This document shows, one piece after another, positions 34,497-44,224 of a stretch of 64,000 bases of DNA. The stretch spans positions 218,116 to 282,115 of the forward strand of contig NZ_FOIQ01000006.1 in the NCBI RefSeq assembly GCF_900110895.1. Reading direction: 5' to 3'. The stretch comes from Prevotella aff. ruminicola Tc2-24. GTDB lineage: Bacteria > Bacteroidota > Bacteroidia > Bacteroidales > Bacteroidaceae. A model generated the notes under the pieces. It saw nothing but the letters and a program-made list of their open reading frames with translations, did no database searches and had not been told where the DNA came from. The first letter of the stretch is position 1. Each line of letters begins with the position of its first letter. Both the position numbers and the translations under genes were made by a program.

Positions 34497-34504
34497 TATT
34501 TTTG
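34497..34504 (+). promoter_or_regulatory. -7 box of the C_GCAxxG_C_C gene
   Basis: TATTTTTG, 18 bases before ATG 34523. It excludes the in-frame upstream codon at 34502 as a start. Confidence 0.65.
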
Positions 34505-34522
34505 CAACTCGATATTACAAAT

Positions 34523-35008
34523 ATGACTGATCAGGAACAGGAAAAGAGGGTAGAGCGCGCCGTGGAGAACTTCATGGCAGGCTATGGTTGCTGCCAGAGT
34601 GTTGTAGCGGCATTTGCTGACCTATATGGGCTCGACGACACGTTGGCAAAAAAAATCGCTGCCGGTTTTGGGGGCGGAGTCGGACGTATGCGGATGATGT
34701 GTGGAGCCGTATCAGGCATTGTCATGTTAGTGGGATTGGACTGTGGTCAGACGGAAGGCAGTGACCGCGAAGGAAAATCGGCCTGTTACAAGATTATACA
34801 GGAACTCCTGGCCAAATCAAAAGAAGAGAACGGTAGTCTGATATGCGCTGAGATTCTGGGACTTAAAGGTTACGAGAAGGTACATAGCAATTATGTGGCC
34901 TCAGCACGTACGGCAGAGTACTACAAGAGTCGTCCTTGCGTCGCGAAAGTCGAAAGTGCCGCCCGTATCTTTGCCAACTACTTAAAGAGCAAGCAGCCTT
35001 CATACTGA
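34523..35008 (+). CDS. C_GCAxxG_C_C family putative redox protein
   Basis: 161 residues. The pattern that names the family is present: GYGCCQSVVAAF, then the GFGGGVGRMRMMCGAVSGIVMLVGL block (shown here in part as MMCGAVSGIVMLVG). C occurs in ICAEILGLKGYE and in SRPCVAKVESAARI. Such proteins are thought to bind metal or act in redox chemistry through the spaced Cys residues; none is well characterised. It faces the Fe-S scaffold/GGGtGRT operon across a 185-base shared promoter region, which hints at a common role. Confidence 0.85.
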   Translation: MTDQEQEKRVERAVENFMAGYGCCQSVVAAFADLYGLDDTLAKKIAAGFGGGVGRMRMMCGAVSGIVMLVGLDCGQTEGSDREGKSACYKIIQELLAKSKEENGSLICAEILGLKGYEKVHSNYVASARTAEYYKSRPCVAKVESAARIFANYLKSKQPSY

Positions 35009-35023
35009 CAAAACCACACACGT

Positions 35024-36223
35024 TTACAGATGGACACCGAGACCTAGCATGAGGTTGTTAGGGCGACGGAAGTCGTAAAGGCTATAGCCGATGTGGAGAT
35101 AGGCTTTACGCATCAGTCCGACTTTCAGCGCCAGAATCTCGTAGAAGCCATCCATGTCCCTTGTATTAAGATTGACAAGGTTGTGTCCAATGCCAAAGTT
35201 GATGGTAAAATAAGGCATGACGAACTCGGCTCGGGCCGAGAGTCCCAACCCCATTTGGCGCGTCCTTGTTGTCCTAGTAACCATGTCGTCGTCAGAAATG
35301 TCACTCCCCAACGGCACGATGCCGTCGAGTTCAAGATTACTACTGCCGTCATAGTAAGCGTCGAGCGACGGACCGACATTGAACCTTGGGCTCAGGCGAT
35401 AGAGAGGATTCATATTGAAACCTACCACGCCATAAGTACCTGGAAGAATATAGGACTCTTCGCCCAATTCGTAGCCCCTTCGTTTCCAAGCACCATACAG
35501 GGTCAGGTCCCACACCCAATGTCGTTTAAAGGGAGGAACGGCAGCATACGAAGGACGTTCAGGCCGTCTGTTCAGGTAATACGCCACAGAGGCTTTGGCA
35601 CCCGCCACATTCAGTCCCGCGTTGGGAATGGAGGTGTTGCCATTGCTATAATGAGTAAAGGTCGCGCCGACGCTTAGATCCCAGTGACGTGAGATAATCC
35701 ACCGCATATAGACCTCGGCATCCATATAAGCCGTCACCTTAGATCCGATGACATGGTTATCAGGATTTTTATCCTTATCGTAAGGTCTCCAACCACAGGT
35801 CAGACCGAAATCCCATTCATAGTTCAGCGACAGCCGATCTGAGAGCGACTTGATGGTAGCACCTTGGAGGATATAGACGGAAATAGGACTACCTAGTTGG
35901 GGGTTGAAGTCGTGGAAGGCCAAACCACCACCTTGATAGACACCTTTATAAACTGCTGCCTGCTCAGAACCTTCGAATGGTGCAAAGATATATTTCACCT
36001 TGGCTACCATCGAATGATTCATGGTGCGACTCTCCGAATTGTTACCGCGCAGGAAACGATTGGTATGAAGGATGATACCCGGTGCCATCTCCACCTCAAT
36101 CCGATGGACAGCAGTGCTATCCTCTTCAGAGATAGCAGTAGCAGCGATAGCCGGAACCATCGCTGCTATTATCATAATTAGTCTTAGGAGACGCCTGTCT
36201 CCTCGCAGTATATTCAGGATCAA
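35024..36223 (-). CDS. Acyloxyacyl hydrolase / PagL-like outer-membrane protein
   Basis: 399 residues if translation starts at the TTG at 36223, one base after the OmpA-like stop codon. That start supplies a charged n-region and a good signal peptide, while ATG 36175 would leave a poor one. The beta-barrel part contains FTHYSNGNTSIPNAGLN, matching the His-x-Ser-Asn catalytic region of lipid A 3-O-deacylase PagL. It ends in a barrel-type strand (NNLMLGLGVHL). The inferred reaction is removal of an acyl chain from lipid A at the outer membrane. It is larger than Pseudomonas PagL (about 170 residues), as usual in Bacteroidota. It is coupled to the OmpA-like gene. Confidence 0.75.
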   Translation of the reverse strand: MILNILRGDRRLLRLIMIIAAMVPAIAATAISEEDSTAVHRIEVEMAPGIILHTNRFLRGNNSESRTMNHSMVAKVKYIFAPFEGSEQAAVYKGVYQGGGLAFHDFNPQLGSPISVYILQGATIKSLSDRLSLNYEWDFGLTCGWRPYDKDKNPDNHVIGSKVTAYMDAEVYMRWIISRHWDLSVGATFTHYSNGNTSIPNAGLNVAGAKASVAYYLNRRPERPSYAAVPPFKRHWVWDLTLYGAWKRRGYELGEESYILPGTYGVVGFNMNPLYRLSPRFNVGPSLDAYYDGSSNLELDGIVPLGSDISDDDMVTRTTRTRQMGLGLSARAEFVMPYFTINFGIGHNLVNLNTRDMDGFYEILALKVGLMRKAYLHIGYSLYDFRRPNNLMLGLGVHL

Positions 36224-36224
36224 A

Positions 36225-37082
36225 TTATTTCTCGTTTTCCGGCGCCTGTCCTATCAGATCCATGAACTCATCGAGTTTCGGCGTAATGATAATCTGAGTA
36301 CGACGGTTACGTTGTTTGCCAATTTCCGTATCGTTGGTAGCGATGGGGTTATACTCGCCACGGCCACCGGCGGTAAGACGTTTCGGATCCACTCCATAAT
36401 CGTTCTGCAAAGCCTGGACAACACTAGAAGCACGAAGAGCGCTGAGATCCCAATTGTTACGGATATTCGTCTTGGAGATGGGTACATTATCTGTATTACC
36501 CTCAATCAACACATCATAATCCTTATAATCCTTAATGATCTTAGCAATCTTCGACAAGGTCTGTGAGGCACGGCTATTGATTTCATAAGAGCCACTCTTG
36601 TAAAGCATATTGTCCGCCAAAGAGATGTAGACCACCCCTTTGAGTACCTGCACATCAACCTCCTTCAGTTCCTCCTTCGAGAGCGAACGGGTCAAATTGT
36701 TTGTCAAGACCATATTCAACGAGTCACTCTTCGACTTTACCTCCACCAAATGACGAATATACTGATTAGACTCGTTGATCTGATCGACCAACTTCTCAAT
36801 AGAGATATTATTCTGACTAGCATTTGTCAGACTCTTGTCAAGAGACTGCTGCAACGCAGCATATGCCTTCTTCTGCTCGGCCAGTGCTTGTCTCTGGGCT
36901 GCCAATTGCTCCTCTAGACTTGCAACACGAGCATTCTTAGCAGCCAAGTCTTCCTTGGTCGCCTGCAGACTCTCCGTCAACGACTTATTCTCTGTCTGGC
37001 AATTAACCAGATCTTTCTTACTGGCACAGCTGGTCAACATTAGACCTGCGGCCACAGCAATGAATAACACGTTCTTTTTCAT
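36225..37082 (-). CDS. OmpA/MotB-family peptidoglycan-binding lipoprotein
   Basis: 285 residues. Lipobox LMLTSC places lipidated Cys at position 19. Residues of about 25-125 form a long coiled coil (TEDLAAKNARVASLEEQLAAQ-type heptads, Ala- and Gln-rich). The OmpA C-terminal domain (about 150-275) has the usual GNTDNVPI, NNWDLSALRASSV, GRGEYNPIATN and NRRTQIIITPK. The Asp and Arg of this domain bind diaminopimelate of peptidoglycan. It tethers the envelope, most likely from the outer membrane, and is first in an operon with the PagL-like gene. Confidence 0.92.
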   Translation of the reverse strand: MKKNVLFIAVAAGLMLTSCASKKDLVNCQTENKSLTESLQATKEDLAAKNARVASLEEQLAAQRQALAEQKKAYAALQQSLDKSLTNASQNNISIEKLVDQINESNQYIRHLVEVKSKSDSLNMVLTNNLTRSLSKEELKEVDVQVLKGVVYISLADNMLYKSGSYEINSRASQTLSKIAKIIKDYKDYDVLIEGNTDNVPISKTNIRNNWDLSALRASSVVQALQNDYGVDPKRLTAGGRGEYNPIATNDTEIGKQRNRRTQIIITPKLDEFMDLIGQAPENEK

Positions 37083-37113
37083 AATCGTTCCTTTCTAAAA
37101 GTTTTCACGTCTG

Positions 37114-37121
37114 CAAATTTA
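37114..37121 (-). promoter_or_regulatory. -7 box of the OmpA-like gene
   Basis: TAAATTTG on the minus strand, 31 bases before ATG 37082. GAAAGGAAC lies between the box and the start codon as a possible ribosome-binding site. Confidence 0.65.
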
Positions 37122-37175
37122 ATAATATGTCATATAAAAACAATAAAAAAACGTGGTTATTAGAATAATTTTAAT

Positions 37176-37183
37176 TATATTTG
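37176..37183 (+). promoter_or_regulatory. -7 box of the M1 aminopeptidase gene
   Basis: TATATTTG, 21 bases before ATG 37205. Confidence 0.65.
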
Positions 37184-37204
37184 CAGACAAAAACCAAAAT
37201 AACG

Positions 37205-39721
37205 ATGAAAAATATAAAAGTATTACTCTTCGCAATACTGAGTATGCTTGTCTTATCTTCCAATGCTCAGTTGCTTGCCATAGGCGTCTCCCAAGAACTC
37301 GCCCAGCACAGAAAAGCTAACATCAGCAACGTCATTTATGATCTGACATTCAATATCCCAGCCAGTCCTCATGATGATGTAACAGGAAAAGTCATTATCA
37401 CCTTTGACTTGAGATACAGTGAGGACGTCATCCTAGACTTTCAGGGGGAACTCAACGGGAAGAGTTATGTCTATAACAAACTGAAACGACGCGTACTAGC
37501 CGTCACTCAACAGAATGAGCATATCATCCTACCCATGAAGCAGATGAAGGCAGGAACAAATAAAGTGGAGTTCAGTTTCACTTGTCTTGATAAGGCCCTG
37601 AACAGAAACGAGGATTATATGTACACGCTTTTCGTGCCGGACATGGCACGCACAGCCTTTCCATGCTTTGACCAACCTGACCTAAGAGCCGTCTTCGCCA
37701 CAACGTTGAAGACGCCGGAAGGTTGGAAGACGATGACCAGCGATAACAGTTGTCAACTACCAACTTATCTGTATTCGTTCGTAGCAGGAAGGTTTGAAGA
37801 GAAAAAAGTCACACGTGACGGACGTGTCATGCGTGCCCTTTACCGTGAGAAGGATCCGGAGAAGGTTGCCCAATTGGACAAAGTCTTTGACGAGGCCGCT
37901 CAGTCTCTGAAGTGGATGGAAGGCTATACCGGCATCGCCTGTCCGTTTAAGGAATACGGTCTGGCACTCCTGCCTAACTATCAGTTCGGTGGTATGGAAC
38001 ATCCTGGTGCCATCCAACTCAGTGACCGCCGTATTTTCTTGGAAAAATATGCAACACTAGAGGAAGAACTGAATCGACTGGAACTAATTGCTCACGAGAC
38101 TGCCCATCTGTGGTTTGGCGCCCTCGTTTCTTTGAAGTGGTTCGATGACGTATGGGCCAAAGAGGTCCTCGCCAGTTTCATGGCATCGAAGATTACCCGT
38201 CGCTCCTTCTCCAGAGTTGATCACGATCTGAACTTCCTCAGAACATATCATGCCAACGCCATCGCCATAGACCGCACGGAAGGGACCCATCCCATAGCCC
38301 AGAAGCTGAAGAACCTGAACCATGCCAGTCTGCTCTATGATAATATCATCTATGACAAAGCACCAGTGATGATGCGTATGTTGGAGTTGATGATGGAGTC
38401 TTCGAAGCTCCAGAACGGTCTGCAGCGGTATCTTGTGGAAAACTCTTTCGGCAACGCCTCATGGGAGGATCTGGTCAATATTCTCGACGAGACAGCCCCC
38501 GAAGCCGGCGTACGTCAGTTCTGTGACGTCTGGGTGAAACAAAAAGGCATGCCATTCATCCATACGAGTTACCACGACGGAAAAATTGTCATCTCACAAA
38601 CAGACCCTTACGGAAGAGGTATTGTATGGCCACAAAAATTCCAGATCAAGCTAATATATGACCGAGGAGAGAGTCGTACACTGTCTGTTGACATGCAACA
38701 GCCTACCATGTCTTTCAATGTCAAGGGAAAGCCCGACTTCATACTCCCGAATATCAACGGCAGAGGCTACGGCTGTTTCACTCTTGATGACGAATATGTC
38801 AAGTTGCTTCCGACACGTCTTCTCACCACCCGTAACAACCTGAACCGATATTGTCTGCTGCAGGTCATTCACGACAACTATCTGATGGGGAAAATTACAC
38901 CATCCTACTTCGGAGAAATCTACCGTATGATGATGAAGGAGAAAGATCCGCTAATCATGTCGACCGCCGTCGACCACATGTTCAAAATCGCCTCTGACAT
39001 GACACCAGAGCAACGGAAAACTCTCGAGCTCTGTATGCTGGATCTGCTAGGAGAGAACAAATCCAAGGAATGCCGCCAATATATCATCCGAAAGTTAGGA
39101 GCTAACGCCACCTCACCCGAGGTACTAGACCGTATCGAGGATATCTGGAGGAATCACGACGATCCACTTTTCAGCGAACATGACTTTATGGAGATGGCCT
39201 ATCGCCTTGCCATCACTCGACCAGGACAATGGGAAAGTATCCTGCAGACGGAACGTGCCTTTCTGAAGACCGACGATCAGCGGAAGGAATTCGATTACGT
39301 CAGTCGTGCATGTAATCCTAGCGAACCCGATCGAACGAGGCTATTCAACATGCTACTGAAACCGGAAGGCCGCGTCCAGGAGCCATGGGCCATCCATGCC
39401 TTGCGCTTACTGAACTCCGACGTCTTCGAGCCGAAGAGTAATATCTATATCGAGCCGAGTCTAAAATCACTGGAGTTTATCCAACAGACTAGCGACATCT
39501 TTTTCCCAGACAACTGGGTTAAGGCCATGCTAGCAGGACACAAGAGTAAAGAGACAAGCCAGATCATCAAGAATTACTTTCAAAGCAATCCCAACTATCC
39601 AGAAAATTTAAAGAATAAGGTATTGGAGGCGGCTTGGACACTGATGAAGCAAGTGCCATACGTGGAGAAGCCCAATCCAAAGGTGGTTAAAGCAAAGACC
39701 ACGACCTCCAAAAGAAAGTAA
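37205..39721 (+). CDS. M1-family zinc aminopeptidase, exported
   Basis: 838 residues from ATG 37205, with a signal peptide (MKNIKVLLFAILSMLVLSSNA). The N-terminal beta-saddle leads to GGMEHPGAI, which replaces the usual GAMEN substrate-binding motif. The zinc site follows: H297-E-T-A-H301 with E320 (KEVLASFMA) exactly 18 residues after the second His, as in the M1 consensus. The C-terminal helical domain ends with a Lys/Arg tail (KPNPKVVKAKTTTSKRK). It should trim N-terminal residues from peptides in the periplasm. It is a single gene with its own promoter and terminator. Confidence 0.93.
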   Translation: MKNIKVLLFAILSMLVLSSNAQLLAIGVSQELAQHRKANISNVIYDLTFNIPASPHDDVTGKVIITFDLRYSEDVILDFQGELNGKSYVYNKLKRRVLAVTQQNEHIILPMKQMKAGTNKVEFSFTCLDKALNRNEDYMYTLFVPDMARTAFPCFDQPDLRAVFATTLKTPEGWKTMTSDNSCQLPTYLYSFVAGRFEEKKVTRDGRVMRALYREKDPEKVAQLDKVFDEAAQSLKWMEGYTGIACPFKEYGLALLPNYQFGGMEHPGAIQLSDRRIFLEKYATLEEELNRLELIAHETAHLWFGALVSLKWFDDVWAKEVLASFMASKITRRSFSRVDHDLNFLRTYHANAIAIDRTEGTHPIAQKLKNLNHASLLYDNIIYDKAPVMMRMLELMMESSKLQNGLQRYLVENSFGNASWEDLVNILDETAPEAGVRQFCDVWVKQKGMPFIHTSYHDGKIVISQTDPYGRGIVWPQKFQIKLIYDRGESRTLSVDMQQPTMSFNVKGKPDFILPNINGRGYGCFTLDDEYVKLLPTRLLTTRNNLNRYCLLQVIHDNYLMGKITPSYFGEIYRMMMKEKDPLIMSTAVDHMFKIASDMTPEQRKTLELCMLDLLGENKSKECRQYIIRKLGANATSPEVLDRIEDIWRNHDDPLFSEHDFMEMAYRLAITRPGQWESILQTERAFLKTDDQRKEFDYVSRACNPSEPDRTRLFNMLLKPEGRVQEPWAIHALRLLNSDVFEPKSNIYIEPSLKSLEFIQQTSDIFFPDNWVKAMLAGHKSKETSQIIKNYFQSNPNYPENLKNKVLEAAWTLMKQVPYVEKPNPKVVKAKTTTSKRK

Positions 39722-39757
39722 TAACGCAGTACCCGTCTTACGGTCAGCCCCCATATG

Positions 39758-39790
39758 AGCACCCTCGACATTCGTCAAGGGTGCTTATTT
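39758..39790 (+). terminator. Terminator of the M1 aminopeptidase gene
   Basis: AGCACCCT (39758-39765) pairs with AGGGTGCT (39778-39785) and is followed by TATTTG. The T tract is weak. Confidence 0.7.
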
Positions 39791-39846
39791 GTATCATCCA
39801 TCAAAAGAAAAAAGCCTTTTCTTTTTGCTTTTTGCTCACTTATTTG

Positions 39847-39854
39847 TACCTTTG
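39847..39854 (+). promoter_or_regulatory. -7 box of purL
   Basis: TACCTTTG, 33 bases before ATG 39888. It excludes the in-frame start at 39789. Confidence 0.7.
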
Positions 39855-39887
39855 TGCCCAAATTTCAAAAATACAATCAAGCAAGGT

Positions 39888-42800
39888 ATGATTCTCTTTT
39901 TTAAGACTCCCCAGAAGAGTGTGATTGCCACGCAGGTGGATCATCAACTCAAACAAGATGAAGTAAAAGAACTGTGCTGGCTCTACGGCGATGCCGAGTT
40001 GCTGAGCGACGAAACATTATCGGGCTATTATGTGGGTCCACGTCGCGAGATGGTTACTCCTTGGTCGACAAATGCCGTTGAGATCACACAGAATATGGGT
40101 CTCAGCGGCATTTTGCGTATTGAGGAATACTTCCCCGTAGATACCGAAAATGCAGACCATGACCCTATGCTACAGCGTATGTACAAAGGACTTAATCAGG
40201 ACATCTTCACCATTAGCATCATGCCTGAGCCCATCAAGTACGTAGAAAATCTGGAAGAGTACAACGAACAGGAAGGACTGGCCCTGTCGCCCGAAGAGAT
40301 TGAATATCTTCATAAGATTGAGAAGGCCAATGGACGTCCGCTGACCGATTCGGAAATCTTCGGTTTTGCACAGATCAACTCAGAGCACTGCCGTCATAAG
40401 ATCTTCGGTGGCATCTTTATCATTGATGGTGAGGAGAAGGAGTCGAGTCTGTTTGCCATGATTAAAAAGACCACGCAAGAGAATCCCAACAAGATTCTCT
40501 CCGCCTATAAAGACAATGTAGCCTTCGCCCAAGGACCAGTGGTTGAGCAGTTTGCACCTGCCGACCAATCAACTAGTGATTATTTCCGCGTGAAGGATAT
40601 CGAAAGCGTCATCTCTCTGAAAGCAGAAACCCATAATTTCCCAACTACCGTTGAACCATTCAACGGAGCAGCTACTGGAACAGGAGGTGAAATCCGTGAC
40701 CGAATGGGTGGTGGCGTAGGTTCGTGGCCTATCGCAGGTACTGCTGTTTATATGACAGCTTATCCACGACTGACTGACGACGACAAGTTGACTCGCGATT
40801 GGGAAAACATTCTCCCCGTTCGTCAGTGGTTGTATCAAACCCCAGAACAGATCCTGATCAAGGCCTCTAATGGTGCCTCTGATTTCGGAAACAAGTTCGG
40901 TCAGCCGTTAATCTGCGGTTCTGTACTTACTTTCGAGCATCAGGAAAGGCCACAGATAGGCGAGCAAAACTCGGGAGAGCCTAATGACACCAAGTATGCT
41001 TACGACAAGGTCATCATGCTGGCTGGTGGCGTAGGTTACGGTACCAAGCGCGACTGTCTGAAGAAGGAACCTCAAAAGGGCAACAAGATAGTTGTAGTAG
41101 GTGGTGACAACTATCGCATCGGACTGGGTGGTGGTTCTGTGTCATCCGTTGATACAGGTCGCTATAACAATGGCATCGAGTTGAATGCCATCCAGCGCGC
41201 TAACCCCGAGATGCAAAAACGAGCTTACAATCTGGTGCGTGCTCTCTGTGAGGAGGACGTGAATCCTGTTGTTTCCATCCACGACCACGGATCAGCTGGT
41301 CACTTAAACTGTCTGTCTGAGCTTGTTGAAGAGTGTGGTGGTGAGGTTGACATGACCAAGTTGCCAATTGGCGACAAGACGCTGAGCTCCAAGGAAATCA
41401 TCGCCAACGAGAGTCAGGAACGTATGGGCTTGCTTATCGACGAAAAACATATCGAGCATGTCCGTAAGATTGCAGAACGCGAACGTGCTCCGTTGTATGT
41501 TGTCGGTGAGACCACTGGCGATGCTCACTTCTCGTTTAAGCAGGGTGATGGTGTGAAGCCCTTCGACCTCGATGTGGCTCAAATGTTTGGACACTCGCCC
41601 AAGACCATCATGAAAGACAACACTGTAGAACGTCATTATACAGACGTTACCTACTCTCAAGATAAGATTGACGAATATCTCGACCGTGTTCTTCAGTTGG
41701 AGGCTGTGGCCTGCAAAGACTGGTTGACCAACAAAGTTGACCGTTCTGTGACAGGTAAGATTGCTCGTCAGCAGTGTCAGGGCGAAATCCAGTTGCCATT
41801 GAGTGACTGTGGTGTTGTGGCGCTTGACTATCGTGGCGAAAAAGGTATTGCGACTGCCATTGGACATGCACCACAAGCTGGTCTGGCCAATCCTGCTGCT
41901 GGCTCTGTCCTCTCTGTTGCTGAGGCTCTTACGAATATCGTATGGGCTCCACTTACCGACGGAATGGATTCCATCTCACTCTCTGCCAACTGGATGTGGC
42001 CTTGTCGCTCTCAGGAGGGTGAGGACGCTCGTCTGTATGCTGGTGTTAAGGCTCTTTCGGATTTCTGCTGCGACCTGCACATCAATGTTCCAACAGGTAA
42101 AGACTCACTTTCTCTGAGTCAGCAGTATCCCAATGGTGAGAAGATCATCTCTCCTGGAACAGTGATTGTATCCGCAGGTGGTGAGGTCTCAGATATCAAG
42201 AAGGTTGTTTCACCTGTGTTGGTGAACGATAAGAATGCATCGCTCTATCATATCGACTTCTCCTTTGACGAGCAACACCTCGGCGGTTCTGCTTTTGCAC
42301 AAAGTCTCGGTAAGGTGGGTAGCGATGTTCCAACGGTTAAAAATGCCGAGTATTTTGCCGACGCCTTCATGGCCATTCAGCAGATCGTCGAAAAAGGTTG
42401 GATTCTCGCAGGTCACGACATCTCTGCAGGTGGTCTGATTACGACTCTCCTCGAAATGTGTTTCGCCAATACCAAGGGTGGTATGCACATCAACCTTCAC
42501 GATATTTGCAAGGATGGCGACATCGTAAAGGCCCTCTTCGCAGAAAACCCAGGTGTGGTCATCGAGGTGAGCGACGAGCACAAACAGGAGTTCAAGGATT
42601 TCATGGAGGAGCAGGGCGTTGGTTTTGCCAAGATCGGCTATCCCGTGCCTGAGGTTCGCACCATCGTGGTAAAGGCTGGCGACGAAGAGAAGACATTCAA
42701 TATTGACACCCTTCGCGACACCTGGTACAAGACCTCTTATTTGCTCGATCGCAAGCAGAGTTTTAATGGCAAGGCTGCAGAGCGCTTTGCGAACTACAAG

Positions 42801-43643
42801 AAGCAACCATTGGAAATGAACTTCACCAAGGACTTCACTGGTAAACTTGCCCAGTATGGCATCTCTGCAGATCGTCGCAAGCCATCAGGTATTAAGGCTG
42901 CAGTTATCCGTGAAAAGGGAACCCAATGTGAACGTGAGACAGCCTACAGTCTCTACCTTGCTGGCTTCGATGTAAAGGACGTGATGATGACCGACCTGAT
43001 TAGCGGTCGCGAGACACTCGAAGATATCAACATGATAGTGTTCTGCGGTGGTTTCTCCAACTCCGATGTGCTTGGTTCGGCTAAGGGTTGGGCTGGTGCT
43101 TTTCTCTTCAATCCGAAGGCCAAAGAGGCACTCGACAAGTTCTATGCCCGCGAGGACACACTCTCTCTGGGTATCTGTAACGGCTGTCAGTTGATGGTTG
43201 AACTCGGCCTTACGGGTGCCAAGGGCGTAAAGATGCTTCACAACGATTCCCATAAGTTCGAGAGCGAATTCATTAGCCTGAGTATTCCTAAAAATAACAG
43301 TGTCATGTTCGGCTCACTCAGCGGTTCGAAACTCGGACTCTGGGTAGCTCACGGTGAGGGTAAGTTCTCGTTATCTGAAGCCGAGAGCGCCTATAACGTA
43401 ATTGCCAAGTACAACTACGCAGGCTATCCCGCTAATCCCAACGGTTCAAACTATAACGTAGCAGGTATCTGCTCTGCTGATGGTCGTCATCTTTGCATGA
43501 TGCCCCACCCAGAGCGTGCTATCTTCCCATGGCAGTGCGCCTGGTACCCTGCTGACCGTAAGAATGACGAAATAACGCCTTGGATTGAGGCCTTCGTCAA
43601 TGCACGTAAGTGGATCGAGGAAAAGGTAAAAAATAAAAAGTAA
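39888..43643 (+). CDS. purL: Phosphoribosylformylglycinamidine synthase, single-chain
   Basis: 1251 residues, the length of the large single-polypeptide form. It catalyses FGAR + Gln + ATP to FGAM, step four of purine synthesis, in the cytoplasm. The linker and synthetase domains carry FAQINSEHCRHKIFGG and ETHNFPTTVEPFNGAATGTGGEIRD-type motifs, and VSIHDHGSAGHLNCL. A pseudo-active second half includes GLANPAAGSVLSVAEALTN. The C-terminal glutaminase domain has nucleophile C1097 (GICNGCQLM; the first Cys) and MMPHPERA for the His/Glu partners. No frame break is seen. Its stop abuts the GTG start of the next gene. Confidence 0.97.
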   Translation: MILFFKTPQKSVIATQVDHQLKQDEVKELCWLYGDAELLSDETLSGYYVGPRREMVTPWSTNAVEITQNMGLSGILRIEEYFPVDTENADHDPMLQRMYKGLNQDIFTISIMPEPIKYVENLEEYNEQEGLALSPEEIEYLHKIEKANGRPLTDSEIFGFAQINSEHCRHKIFGGIFIIDGEEKESSLFAMIKKTTQENPNKILSAYKDNVAFAQGPVVEQFAPADQSTSDYFRVKDIESVISLKAETHNFPTTVEPFNGAATGTGGEIRDRMGGGVGSWPIAGTAVYMTAYPRLTDDDKLTRDWENILPVRQWLYQTPEQILIKASNGASDFGNKFGQPLICGSVLTFEHQERPQIGEQNSGEPNDTKYAYDKVIMLAGGVGYGTKRDCLKKEPQKGNKIVVVGGDNYRIGLGGGSVSSVDTGRYNNGIELNAIQRANPEMQKRAYNLVRALCEEDVNPVVSIHDHGSAGHLNCLSELVEECGGEVDMTKLPIGDKTLSSKEIIANESQERMGLLIDEKHIEHVRKIAERERAPLYVVGETTGDAHFSFKQGDGVKPFDLDVAQMFGHSPKTIMKDNTVERHYTDVTYSQDKIDEYLDRVLQLEAVACKDWLTNKVDRSVTGKIARQQCQGEIQLPLSDCGVVALDYRGEKGIATAIGHAPQAGLANPAAGSVLSVAEALTNIVWAPLTDGMDSISLSANWMWPCRSQEGEDARLYAGVKALSDFCCDLHINVPTGKDSLSLSQQYPNGEKIISPGTVIVSAGGEVSDIKKVVSPVLVNDKNASLYHIDFSFDEQHLGGSAFAQSLGKVGSDVPTVKNAEYFADAFMAIQQIVEKGWILAGHDISAGGLITTLLEMCFANTKGGMHINLHDICKDGDIVKALFAENPGVVIEVSDEHKQEFKDFMEEQGVGFAKIGYPVPEVRTIVVKAGDEEKTFNIDTLRDTWYKTSYLLDRKQSFNGKAAERFANYKKQPLEMNFTKDFTGKLAQYGISADRRKPSGIKAAVIREKGTQCERETAYSLYLAGFDVKDVMMTDLISGRETLEDINMIVFCGGFSNSDVLGSAKGWAGAFLFNPKAKEALDKFYAREDTLSLGICNGCQLMVELGLTGAKGVKMLHNDSHKFESEFISLSIPKNNSVMFGSLSGSKLGLWVAHGEGKFSLSEAESAYNVIAKYNYAGYPANPNGSNYNVAGICSADGRHLCMMPHPERAIFPWQCAWYPADRKNDEITPWIEAFVNARKWIEEKVKNKK

Positions 43644-44198
43644 GTGAATATCTATTGGGATTCCTTTAAAACCTTCTTTAAGATTGGCATATTCACCCTT
43701 GGTGGTGGATATGCCATGATTCCTTTGATTGAGGAAGAAGTGGTAAACAAGAAGCAATGGGTATCCCACGACGAGATGCTTGACCTGATTGCTATCGCAC
43801 AGAGTTGTCCTGGTGTCTTCGCCATCAACATCGCCACCTTCATCGGCTATAAACTGCGCAAAACGAAAGGGGCCATCGCCACCACTATCGGTACAGCCCT
43901 ACCCTCGTTTCTCATCATCCTTGCTATTGCCATGTTTTTCAGTCAGTTTAAAGACAATCCTGTCGTGGCTGCTATTTTTCGAGGTATCCGTCCTGCGGTG
44001 GTGGCCCTCATAGCAGTCCCCACATTCCGTTTAGGTCAGCGCGCAAAACTCAACAGGTACACCATCTGGATTCCCATCGTATGTGCACTCGCCATCTGGG
44101 CACTCGGCGTGTCACCTATCTATATTATCATCGTTGCAGGTATAGTTGGATATATATATGGAACAATTACACACAAAGATACAGAAACACAGAAATAA
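43644..44198 (+). CDS. Chromate-type (CHR) transporter, first half-size subunit
   Basis: 184 residues, a single-domain CHR protein. The start is GTG 43644, directly after the purL stop codon, so translation may be coupled. The family signature FTLGGGYAMIPLIEEEVV and the AQSCPGVFAINIATFIGYK segment are present, with about five to six membrane helices. Short CHR proteins work as pairs in the inner membrane; the second copy is at 44244. Chromate efflux is known for some, but many members transport other anions, so the substrate is open. Confidence 0.88.
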   Translation: MNIYWDSFKTFFKIGIFTLGGGYAMIPLIEEEVVNKKQWVSHDEMLDLIAIAQSCPGVFAINIATFIGYKLRKTKGAIATTIGTALPSFLIILAIAMFFSQFKDNPVVAAIFRGIRPAVVALIAVPTFRLGQRAKLNRYTIWIPIVCALAIWALGVSPIYIIIVAGIVGYIYGTITHKDTETQK

Positions 44199-44224
44199 AA
44201 GTTCTGTACCCCTGTATCTCTGTG
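44172..44224. repeat. Nested hairpin across the CHR gene junction
   Basis: Outer arms CACAAAGATACAG (44172-44184) and CTGTATCTCTGTG (44212-44224) pair at 12 of 13 positions. Inside, ACAGAA pairs with TTCTGT around a 7-base loop. It covers the stop codon of the first subunit and ends 20 bases before the second start. It could tune the relative expression of the pair. Confidence 0.75.
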
